Shown: in pieces, positions 1 through 5,634 of the stretch | Position numbering within the stretch: position 1 is the first letter of the stretch | Layout: each line of letters opens with the position of its first letter | Assembly: GCA_013698055.1 (NCBI GenBank) | Contig: JACCVS010000640.1 | Span: 1 to 8,610 of the forward strand | Direction of reading: 5' to 3' | Source of the DNA: Acidobacteriota bacterium | Lineage (GTDB): Bacteria > Acidobacteriota > Blastocatellia > Pyrinomonadales > Pyrinomonadaceae | Length of the DNA stretch: 8,610 nt | Program-made: the position numbers and the translations under genes | The notes under the pieces: model-generated | What the model was told of the DNA's origin: nothing | Databases searched by the model: none | The model's input: only the letters and a program-made list of their open reading frames with translations

Positions 1-579
1 TGCGTCTATGACAACGACCCGGAACGACACTTCGCACCGGGAGGGGTCATCGAAGCCATCACGGAAGCGAAGCGCGCGGGCAAAGTTCGCTTCGTGGGCT
101 TCACCGGACACAAAGACCCTTCGATTCATCTCGCGATGCTCGCACGCAACTATCCGTTTGACGCCTGCCAGCATCCGGTCAACCCGTTTGACGCTGGCTT
201 CCGCAGTTTCGAGCAGAGAGTCTTACCGGAGTTAAGCAAGCGCGGCATCGCCTCAATCGGGATGAAGAGTCTTGGCGGCAGCGGCGAGGCGTTGAAGGCA
301 GGCGCGATTACAGTTGAGGAAGCATTGAGTTATGCGATGAGCCTGCCCATTGCGACGCTCGTCAGTGGGATGCCGACGCTCGGCATCCTGCAACAAAACA
401 TAAAGATCGCGCGCGGTTTCAAGCCGATGACGGCTGCCGAGATGCAATCCTTACGCACACGCTGCGCGCCAATGGCTGCGGATGGTCGCTTCGAGTTGTA
501 CAAAACCTCGAAAAAGTATGACGCCAACGAGGGTAGAATGCAGCACGGGTTTCCGAAGAAGGAAGAAGTCGAAACCTGA
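1..579 (+). CDS. Aldo/keto reductase, C-terminal part (5' end outside window)
   Basis: The frame is open from base 1 and ends at TGA 577-579, giving 192 residues of the C-terminal two thirds of an NAD(P)H-dependent aldo/keto reductase (TIM barrel). Visible family features are the helix-strand run EAKRAGKVRFVGFTGH (about residues 22-37), where the segment before VGFTGH is the usual barrel strand, a QHPVNPFD segment (about 59-66) at the place where AKRs carry a substrate/cofactor-side strand, and GMKSLGGSG (about 86-94) followed by the helix EALSYAMS and the strand TLVSGM that normally contact the cofactor. The catalytic Asp-Tyr-Lys part lies upstream of the window. The tail after residue 160 (ELYKTSKKYDANEG, then a Lys/Glu-rich end) is like that of bacterial homologues annotated only as aldo/keto reductase. 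An internal ATG at 94 is not the true start, because homology continues to base 1. The substrate cannot be told. The next gene starts 22 bases downstream and may be co-transcribed. Confidence 0.88.
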   Translation, partial: CVYDNDPERHFAPGGVIEAITEAKRAGKVRFVGFTGHKDPSIHLAMLARNYPFDACQHPVNPFDAGFRSFEQRVLPELSKRGIASIGMKSLGGSGEALKAGAITVEEALSYAMSLPIATLVSGMPTLGILQQNIKIARGFKPMTAAEMQSLRTRCAPMAADGRFELYKTSKKYDANEGRMQHGFPKKEEVET

Positions 580-601
580 GCTTGAATAAGGGAGATCAGT
601 G

Positions 602-1582
602 ATGCAGGAGAAAACCGGATTCACAACTGGCAGGGGTGGCAATTCAACAAAAGAAGTCGTTCCGGGCGTGGCGTACACGACCGCCGTTTTCGCCAATGTT
701 TACTTTGTTGACGCGGTCGCAGACGGAGAACGGGCGTGGGCGCTGGTAGATACGGGCTTGTCCGGCTTTGCAGGGCGCATTCGGCAGGCGGCAGAAGAGC
801 GTTACGGACAAGGCACGCGACCCCGCGCGATCCTCCTGACGCACGGGCACTTTGACCACGCGGGTTCGGCCCTCGACCTCTCCAAACACTGGGACGTGCC
901 CATCTACGCGCACCGGCTGGAGATGCCCTACCTGACGGGCAAATCAGATTATCCTCCGCAGGACCCGACCGTTGGCGGCGCGCTGGCGTTTCTCTCGCGT
1001 TTCTTTCCGCATAGCGGTTACGACTTCAAAGACAGAGTGCAGCTATTACCTGAAGACGGCAGCGTGCCGGGTTTACCCGGTTGGCGAGCGATCCACACAC
1101 CGGGTCACACCGCCGGTCACGCTGCTTTTTTTGATGAAGGGAAGCGAGTGCTTCTCGCGGGCGACGCGCTGGCGACGGAGAATCAAGATTCCTGGATCGG
1201 CATGATGACGCACAAGCAGGAACTACGTCGCCCGCCCGCGCCCTTCACTACGGATTGGGTGTCGGCGCGCAGGTCAATCGAGATGCTGGCGGAATTGAAC
1301 CCTTTAGCCATCAGTGCGGGACACGGCATCCCGATGACCGGGGCGGGTGTGGCTGAAAAGCTCCGCAACTTCGCCGCAAACTTCAGTCCGCCACGCAAGG
1401 GGCGGTACGTCAACAGTCCCGCACGTGCCGACGAATCGGGCGTTGTGGAATTGCCTCCGCCGGTCTCTGACCCATTGCCCAAAGTCGCCGCCGGGCTGGG
1501 AGTCGCTGCGCTGGCGGGTGCGGCTGTGATGGTTTCAATGCGTGGTCGCAAGAAGGCGAAAAAGCGAAGGGGAGGAAGCTAA
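602..1582 (+). CDS. Metallo-beta-lactamase-fold hydrolase with C-terminal membrane anchor
   Basis: This 326-residue protein carries a full MBL-fold metal site: HGHFDH at residues 81-86 (HxHxDH), His169 in HTPGHT, Asp188 in LLAGDAL and His241 in SAGHG. It therefore probably binds two metal ions, usually zinc, and hydrolyses a thioester, ester or similar bond, as glyoxalase II-like members do. The substrate is unknown. After the domain (about 20-265) comes a Pro-rich linker, then a hydrophobic stretch rich in Ala/Gly/Val at about 294-313, followed by a strongly basic tail (RGRKKAKKRR). That is one predicted membrane segment with positive residues after it, so by the positive-inside rule the tail would be cytoplasmic; the N-terminus has no visible signal peptide, so the topology is unsettled. 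ATG 602 is preferred over GTG 599 because GGAG at 591-594 then sits 7 bases upstream. It follows the aldo/keto reductase closely. Confidence 0.85.
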   Translation: MQEKTGFTTGRGGNSTKEVVPGVAYTTAVFANVYFVDAVADGERAWALVDTGLSGFAGRIRQAAEERYGQGTRPRAILLTHGHFDHAGSALDLSKHWDVPIYAHRLEMPYLTGKSDYPPQDPTVGGALAFLSRFFPHSGYDFKDRVQLLPEDGSVPGLPGWRAIHTPGHTAGHAAFFDEGKRVLLAGDALATENQDSWIGMMTHKQELRRPPAPFTTDWVSARRSIEMLAELNPLAISAGHGIPMTGAGVAEKLRNFAANFSPPRKGRYVNSPARADESGVVELPPPVSDPLPKVAAGLGVAALAGAAVMVSMRGRKKAKKRRGGS

Positions 1583-1759
1583 GGCAGCCAGTTATGCCAC
1601 GAATCAACGCATCACGTGAGTGTGTGCGCGCGCGAACAAACTACGGTTTTGGCAGCGCGCCGGACGCTGAGCTGCCATCTCGTTAGTAATGCTAATGGTG
1701 GTCGAGACGCGACACTGTTCGTTGAATGGTCTGCTGGCGAGTTACATCTGCGAGAAGCT

Positions 1760-1763
1760 GGAG
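1760..1763 (+). promoter_or_regulatory. Ribosome binding site deciding the start of the sterol desaturase-like gene
   Basis: GGAG lies 8 bases before ATG 1772 and only 2 bases before ATG 1766, so it favours ATG 1772. A much longer in-frame reading from GTG 1616 would add about 50 residues with no resemblance to the family and has no comparable ribosome binding site. Confidence 0.5.
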
Positions 1764-1771
1764 TCATGCCA

Positions 1772-2599
1772 ATGAAGAAGGTGCCGACGTGGGCGAGCGT
1801 GCCGCTCATGGTCGGAGCATTCGGGCTGCTCGCGTGGCTGGAGCGCCGCCGCCCACTACGTCGCGCGGTCGAGCCTAAGCTCAGGCGCGAGGCGCGTAAT
1901 CTGGTGGTGGCCGCCGTCAGCGCCGCCGCGCTTCGTGTCGCAGAGAAGCCTGTTGTCGAGCCGCTCTCCGCTCTTGTTGAGCGTCGCCGGTGGGGGCTGC
2001 TCAAGCTATTCAAGCTACCCACATGGCTGGAAGTCACGCTCGCCGTCATCCTGATGGACTACACTCTCTACCGATGGCACGTTCTCGTACACCGTGTCCC
2101 GTGGTTGTGGCGCTTTCATTTGGTGCATCACGTTGATCTCGACCTCGACACCTCGACTGCGCTGCGCTTCCACTTTACAGAGCTTGTGATCTCCGTTCCG
2201 TGGCGCGCCGGACAAATCTTACTGATCGGCGTCTCTCCACTTTCACTCTCGGTGTGGCAGACCTTCCTCTTTCTCTCAATCATGTTTCATCACTCCAACG
2301 TGGAGTTGCCCATTGAGGTGGAGCGAAAACTTAACCGCCTGATCGTAACGCCGCGTATGCACGGCATACACCATTCAATCGTGAAAAAGGAGACGGATTC
2401 GAACTGGTCGAGCGGTCTGACCGTTTGGGATTGGCTGCACGGAACGCTCAAATTAAATGTGCCGCAAGCTGAGATCAACATCGGCGTGCCCGCCTACCGC
2501 GAGCCGGAAGAGGTCAAGCTGACGAAGATTCTAAAACTCCCCTTCGGTGAGGAACGCCCCGCCTGGCAGTTGCCGGAGGGTGGGCGACCGTTACGCTGA
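1772..2599 (+). CDS. Sterol desaturase / fatty acid hydroxylase superfamily membrane protein
   Basis: The 275-residue product has the histidine clusters of the integral-membrane di-iron hydroxylase family: H103-x3-H107 (WHVLVH), H116-x2-HH (FHLVHH, 116-120), HH at 173-174 (FHHSN) and H197-x2-HH (MHGIHH, 197-201), plus His134 and His223. Hydrophobic stretches near 8-22, 45-55, 86-100 and 140-172 fit a membrane enzyme with the iron site on the cytoplasmic face. The family uses O2 and electrons to hydroxylate or desaturate sterols, fatty acids, sphingoid bases or carotenoid-like lipids; the substrate cannot be read from the sequence. The length is normal for bacterial members. It lies 189 bases after the MBL-fold gene, with nothing recognisable between them, and about 126 bases before the glycosyltransferase, so its link to either neighbour is only positional. 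The C-terminal 35 residues (Pro/Glu-rich) look like a soluble tail. Confidence 0.87.
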   Translation: MKKVPTWASVPLMVGAFGLLAWLERRRPLRRAVEPKLRREARNLVVAAVSAAALRVAEKPVVEPLSALVERRRWGLLKLFKLPTWLEVTLAVILMDYTLYRWHVLVHRVPWLWRFHLVHHVDLDLDTSTALRFHFTELVISVPWRAGQILLIGVSPLSLSVWQTFLFLSIMFHHSNVELPIEVERKLNRLIVTPRMHGIHHSIVKKETDSNWSSGLTVWDWLHGTLKLNVPQAEINIGVPAYREPEEVKLTKILKLPFGEERPAWQLPEGGRPLR

Positions 2600-2605
2600 G
2601 ATTTG

Positions 2606-2621
2606 CCGCCCGTCGCGGCGG
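2606..2621 (+). repeat. GC-rich hairpin after the sterol desaturase-like gene
   Basis: CCGCC (2606-2610) and GGCGG (2617-2621) are perfect inverted repeats around a 6-base loop, beginning 6 bases after the stop codon. No T-run follows, so it is not a standard intrinsic terminator. It may be a weak attenuator or may stabilise the 3' end of the message. Confidence 0.3.
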
Positions 2622-2661
2622 AACGCTTGATGGATTGAGTTTCATGTTCGTTAAGATAACG

Positions 2662-2679
2662 AGCGTAACTAATAACGCT
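2662..2679 (+). repeat. Small inverted repeat upstream of the glycosyltransferase gene
   Basis: AGCGT (2662-2666) and ACGCT (2675-2679) pair across an 8-base AT-rich spacer, and flanking GAT/ATC could extend the pairing past a short bulge. It lies 46 bases before ATG 2726 in the only non-coding gap ahead of this gene, so it could be an operator half-site pair or a leader hairpin. It is short enough to arise by chance. Confidence 0.2.
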
Positions 2680-2725
2680 ATCACGCAAGGTAACAAAAAA
2701 TTTGGATAGGTGTGATCAAAAGGCA

Positions 2726-3496
2726 ATGGGTTTACTTGAAGAAGGAGGGCTTCCGGTACTTTCCATCGTCATCCCGACACTCAACGAGGCACGGTCAATC
2801 AACGTGACGCTCGACGCCGTGATGAGCATCAAGGGTCGCGTTGAAGTGATCATAGTTGATAGCGGAAGCCTCGATGGCACAGTCGAGATTGTACGTGGGC
2901 GTGGAGTGAGACTCGTGACATCCGAGCGCGGGCGCGGAATCCAGATGCACGCCGGGGCTTGCGCGGCAGGTGGTGAGGCATTGTGGTTTCTGCACGCTGA
3001 CACGCGCCCTTCGGCAGATTGCGCCGAGCGAATCGTTGAAGCCCTGCGCGATCCCGAATTGGTTGCCGGAAACTTCAGCGTGCGCTTCGACGGCGACAGG
3101 CGCGCGGCGCGTTTTCTGACATGGCTCTACCCACGCCTGAGAAGGCTCGGACTCTGTTACGGTGACTCGGCGATCTTCGTGCGGCGTGAAGCCTATGGCC
3201 AAGTCGGCGGGTTCAGATCGTTTCCGATCTTTGAGGACCTGGATTTGGTGCGACGGCTACGCAAACTCGGGCGCGTGGCGCACCTGCCCGCCATCGTTAC
3301 TACTTCCTCGCGCCGCTTTGAAGGGCGCAGTTTCACGATCACCTTTGCCAGATGGTCGTTCTTACAAGTGCTCTACTGGCTGGGCGTTCACCCGCGCAGA
3401 CTTGGTCAACTGTACGCGCCCGTCCGTCATGCCGACGAGAAGCTGAAACGGAATGACGGCTCTTCGGAAGCGCGCCGTGAAACGCATTCAAGCTAA
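2726..3496 (+). CDS. GT2-type glycosyltransferase, rSAM/selenodomain-associated transferase 2 family
   Basis: This 256-residue protein is a GT-A fold transferase. From the ATG start it shows the nucleotide-binding strand SIVIPTLNEA (13-22), IIVDSGSLDGT (about 42-52), the acceptor-side GRGIQMHAGA (about 69-78), FLHADT (89-94; its Asp stands in for the DxD metal site), and the FEDLDLVRRLRKLGR segment (169-183) typical of family 2. The 'ERGRGIQMHAGA...LWFLHADT' combination is characteristic of the group called 'transferase 2, rSAM/selenodomain-associated' (TIGR04283). These are usually found near the DUF2064 'transferase 1' and a radical SAM/Cys-rich gene, as here. There is no long membrane segment, so it is probably cytoplasmic or peripheral. 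The sugar donor and acceptor are unknown; in the arsenosugar context it could glycosylate an arsenosugar or its lipid carrier (inference). The start is uncertain: ATG 2726 has only AAGG 2 bases upstream, and TTG 2702 would add 8 residues. It overlaps the next gene convergently by 9 bases. Confidence 0.87.
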   Translation: MGLLEEGGLPVLSIVIPTLNEARSINVTLDAVMSIKGRVEVIIVDSGSLDGTVEIVRGRGVRLVTSERGRGIQMHAGACAAGGEALWFLHADTRPSADCAERIVEALRDPELVAGNFSVRFDGDRRAARFLTWLYPRLRRLGLCYGDSAIFVRREAYGQVGGFRSFPIFEDLDLVRRLRKLGRVAHLPAIVTTSSRRFEGRSFTITFARWSFLQVLYWLGVHPRRLGQLYAPVRHADEKLKRNDGSSEARRETHSS

Positions 3497-4183
3497 TGCC
3501 GGTAGTAATGATTCATGAGCTTCCAGCCACCGGTAAGTAGCTGGTGCTTGCATTCGTGCTTCTTCACTGGTGAAGATTTCGGCGCTCAGGTGCAGAAGGT
3601 CAGAGAAAGTGTCAACATCGTACCAACGCGGAAGCTCAAAGGCACGCAGTTTCAAGCGTGTCGCGTTATCGAGGGTCTGCTGATAGGCGAGAGGCGTGCT
3701 CCACGCGATATTTTGAAAGAGACTGCCGGCGAACTGCCGGAGTCCGACGAGGTAGTAACCACCGTCGTCCGTGGGTCCGAGTACGATGTCTGCTTCTTCG
3801 GCGGCAAGCGAGCCGATAGCTCTTTCGATGAATGACATAGGAAGCGTCGGACTATCGGTGCCCGAAACTATGATTGGGCTGTACCCTAATGCGGCGGCGT
3901 GCGCGGTGACGGCTTCGAGACGCGCTCCGAGGTCTTCGCCCTGCTGTTCTAACCAGATCAGATCGCCAGACGGAAGAAGTGCTTCTAGCGAAACACGCCC
4001 GTCAGAAGGAGCATAGGCCACGATCACGTCACGCACCACGCGCTGCACGTTCGCAATCGTGTCTTGCGCGAAAGAGGCCGCGAGCGTTGCAGCCTGCGAT
4101 TGGGACAGTGGCGGCACCAGTCGAGTTTTGACCGCGCCAGCGCGCGGCGCTTTGACCATCACGATGCAGACGGGACGTGACAT
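3488..4183 (-). CDS. DUF2064 GT-A-fold protein, rSAM/selenodomain-associated transferase 1 family
   Basis: The 231-residue product matches DUF2064 (TIGR04282, 'transferase 1, rSAM/selenodomain-associated'), a family with the fold of nucleotidyltransferases such as CofC and MobA. Visible motifs are MVKAPRAGAVKTRL (9-22, the nucleotide-binding loop), QGEDLGARL (81-89), SGTDSPTLP (107-115, with the metal-binding Asp), GPTDDGGYYLVGL (136-148) and WYDVDT (187-192). The likely job is to activate a sugar or alcohol phosphate with a nucleotide, or to transfer a glycosyl group; neither has been shown from this sequence. AAGAG (complement of 4190-4194) sits 6 bases before the ATG, which supports the start. 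The gene converges on the glycosyltransferase (3' ends overlap by 9 bases) and diverges from the peroxidase-like gene across a 75-base gap, an unusual split for genes of one functional set. Confidence 0.9.
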   Translation of the reverse strand: MSRPVCIVMVKAPRAGAVKTRLVPPLSQSQAATLAASFAQDTIANVQRVVRDVIVAYAPSDGRVSLEALLPSGDLIWLEQQGEDLGARLEAVTAHAAALGYSPIIVSGTDSPTLPMSFIERAIGSLAAEEADIVLGPTDDGGYYLVGLRQFAGSLFQNIAWSTPLAYQQTLDNATRLKLRAFELPRWYDVDTFSDLLHLSAEIFTSEEARMQAPATYRWLEAHESLLPALA

Positions 4184-4197
4184 TGATAGCTCTTGTG

Positions 4198-4210
4198 TCT
4201 AATGTTTAGA
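4198..4210. promoter_or_regulatory. Palindrome in the divergent intergenic gap, possible operator
   Basis: TCTAA (4198-4202) and TTAGA (4206-4210) form a perfect inverted repeat around TGT. It lies in the 75-base gap between the minus-strand DUF2064 gene and the plus-strand peroxidase-like/arsS block, where both promoters must sit. A symmetric AT-rich element here fits a dimeric repressor site, such as an ArsR/SmtB-type regulator if arsenic controls the cluster, but it is not a clear match to a known ArsR operator and no regulator gene is in the window. Confidence 0.3.
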
Positions 4211-4258
4211 TTTCGATGAACGACGAATCAATCCGACTGTGAGAGGGAGTATCGCACA

Positions 4259-4588
4259 ATGACTTATTACGAAGAAGACGACCTCGGACGCTTTTCAGAA
4301 ATCGGAAAAAATCGCCCTGACCTGTTTGAGAAATTCATGGCTTGGTATCAGGCTTGCCAGGAAGACGGCGCGCTCTCCAGGCGAGAGAAGGCGCTCATCG
4401 GTTTAGCGGTCGCCCATGCTTTGCAATGCCCTTATTGCATAGATGCTTACTCGCAAAGTTGTCTCGAATCAGGGTCAAATATGGAACAGATGACTGAAGC
4501 GATTCACATGGCCTCAGCCATACGGGGCGGCGCATCTCTAATTCACGGGCTGCAAGCACATAACTCAGTCAATAAGGTGTCAATGTAA
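4259..4588 (+). CDS. Arsenosugar biosynthesis-associated peroxidase-like protein (AhpD/carboxymuconolactone decarboxylase fold)
   Basis: This 109-residue protein belongs to the AhpD-like/CMD superfamily, in the subgroup found beside radical SAM/Cys-rich genes (TIGR04169). The core is LSRREKALIGLAVAHAL (39-55) followed by the redox pair CPYC (57-60) and IDAY, then the helix MTEAIHMASAIRGGASLIHG (about 78-97). In true AhpD the CxxC is followed by a proton-relaying His; here Tyr64 lies in that region, as I expect for the subgroup, so the chemistry is probably thiol-disulfide exchange rather than classical peroxide reduction. GAGGGAG (4243-4249) lies 9 bases before the ATG, a strong ribosome binding site. 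Its stop codon overlaps the start of the arsS-like gene by one base (TAATG), which points to translational coupling. A role in reducing an arsenic intermediate or protecting the radical enzyme is inference. Confidence 0.88.
   Translation: MTYYEEDDLGRFSEIGKNRPDLFEKFMAWYQACQEDGALSRREKALIGLAVAHALQCPYCIDAYSQSCLESGSNMEQMTEAIHMASAIRGGASLIHGLQAHNSVNKVSM
4574..4579 (+). promoter_or_regulatory. Ribosome binding site for the arsS-like gene inside the upstream coding region
   Basis: AAGGTG lies 8 bases before ATG 4588 within the last codons of the peroxidase-like gene. With the TAATG overlap it fixes the arsS-like start and supports coupled translation of the two proteins. Confidence 0.5.
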
Positions 4589-5604
4589 TGTCCAAAGATT
4601 TACCGGTTATTGAAGACATGTCTCAAGTGCTGGCGCGCCCGCCCATCGACTTTGATGAGAAGTTAGCCGCTCATGGCATGGAATTACGCGCAAGCAAGGT
4701 CGAGACACTTCAGGTAAATGTTGGTAAGCTCTGCAATCAAGCCTGTAAGCATTGTCACGTAGATGCAAGTCCTATCCGCACGGAGATCATGACGCGCGAA
4801 ACTGCTGAGGCCGTGATCGCCGCTTTGCGAAAATGGCGTGTCCCTACGTTAGACATTACGGGTGGCGCTCCGGAGCTTAACCCCTCGTTTCGTTACCTCG
4901 TCACCGAAGCACGCTCCCTCGGCGCGCACGTCATAGTGCGACACAATCTAACGGTGATGTTCGAGCCGGGACAGGATGATCTGCCGGAATTCTTTCGCGC
5001 ATCTCAGGTCGAGGTCGTCTCCTCACTACCTTACTTTCTGGAGCAGCAGACGGACGCGCAGCGCGGTCACGGCGTTTTCGGGAAGTCCGTCGAGGCGATG
5101 CGGCGCTTGAACGCTGTCGGTTACGGAATTGAAGCAAGCGGACTCGTCCTTAATCTCGTTTACAACCCGACGGGTGCTTTCTTGCCGCCTGCGCAGGAGG
5201 CGATTGAAAAAGATTTCAGACACGAATTACTGTCGCGCTACGGTCTATCATTCAATCACCTTTACACCATCACAAATATGCCCATCAAGCGATTCCTCGA
5301 TTACCTACGTCGTTCGGGTAATGAGAAACGATATATGCGCAAGCTCGTCGAAGCCTTCAACCCGATGACCGTTCAAGGCTTAATGTGTCGTCACCTCGTC
5401 AGCGTGGATTGGACGGGGCGGCTTTACGATTGCGACTTCAACCAGATGCTCGAACTCGGCGTCTCCAGCCAGTTGCCGCAAACAATCAACGATTTCGACC
5501 CGGCGAAATTCACCGGACGACGCATCATCACGGGCGGGCACTGCTTCGGCTGCACGGCGGGCGCAGGCTCCAGTTGTGGGGGCGCAGTCGCCGTCGAACA
5601 TTGA
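4588..5604 (+). CDS. arsS: Radical SAM protein of the ArsS family (arsenosugar biosynthesis, radical SAM/Cys-rich domain)
   Basis: The 338-residue protein has the radical SAM cluster motif CNQACKHC (Cys49, Cys53, Cys56) inside LQVNVGKLCNQACKHCHVDA, a wording typical of TIGR04167. It is followed by the SAM-binding GGAPELN (92-98). The C-terminal DUF3641-type Cys-rich part has MCRHLVSVDW (Cys267), YDCDFNQML (Cys282) and CFGCTAGAGSSCGGA (Cys319, Cys322, Cys330), likely ligands of extra iron-sulfur clusters. Characterised members couple a 5'-deoxyadenosyl group from SAM to dimethylarsinous acid, the committed step to arsenosugars after methylation by ArsM. Some family members carry selenocysteine in the C-terminal motif, hence the 'selenodomain' name; here every such position is Cys and there is no in-frame UGA. 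The length is normal for the family. The gene is coupled to the peroxidase-like gene and followed 30 bases on by the flavodoxin-like gene. The arsenic substrate is inferred from the family. Confidence 0.9.
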   Translation: MSKDLPVIEDMSQVLARPPIDFDEKLAAHGMELRASKVETLQVNVGKLCNQACKHCHVDASPIRTEIMTRETAEAVIAALRKWRVPTLDITGGAPELNPSFRYLVTEARSLGAHVIVRHNLTVMFEPGQDDLPEFFRASQVEVVSSLPYFLEQQTDAQRGHGVFGKSVEAMRRLNAVGYGIEASGLVLNLVYNPTGAFLPPAQEAIEKDFRHELLSRYGLSFNHLYTITNMPIKRFLDYLRRSGNEKRYMRKLVEAFNPMTVQGLMCRHLVSVDWTGRLYDCDFNQMLELGVSSQLPQTINDFDPAKFTGRRIITGGHCFGCTAGAGSSCGGAVAVEH

Positions 5605-5634
5605 AAAGATTTCTTTCCGAACGGAGTAGAGAAG

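Noticed and set aside
1616..1771. N-terminal extension of the sterol desaturase-like gene from GTG 1616
   Set aside because: The added residues do not resemble the family, no ribosome binding site precedes 1616, and GGAG at 1760-1763 fits ATG 1772.
3515..3835. Plus-strand open frame opposite the DUF2064 gene
   Set aside because: It is fully antisense to conserved DUF2064 motifs and has no recognisable features.
4588..5604. Selenocysteine insertion (UGA readthrough) in the radical SAM gene
   Set aside because: The frame has no internal stop and the expected positions are encoded as Cys.
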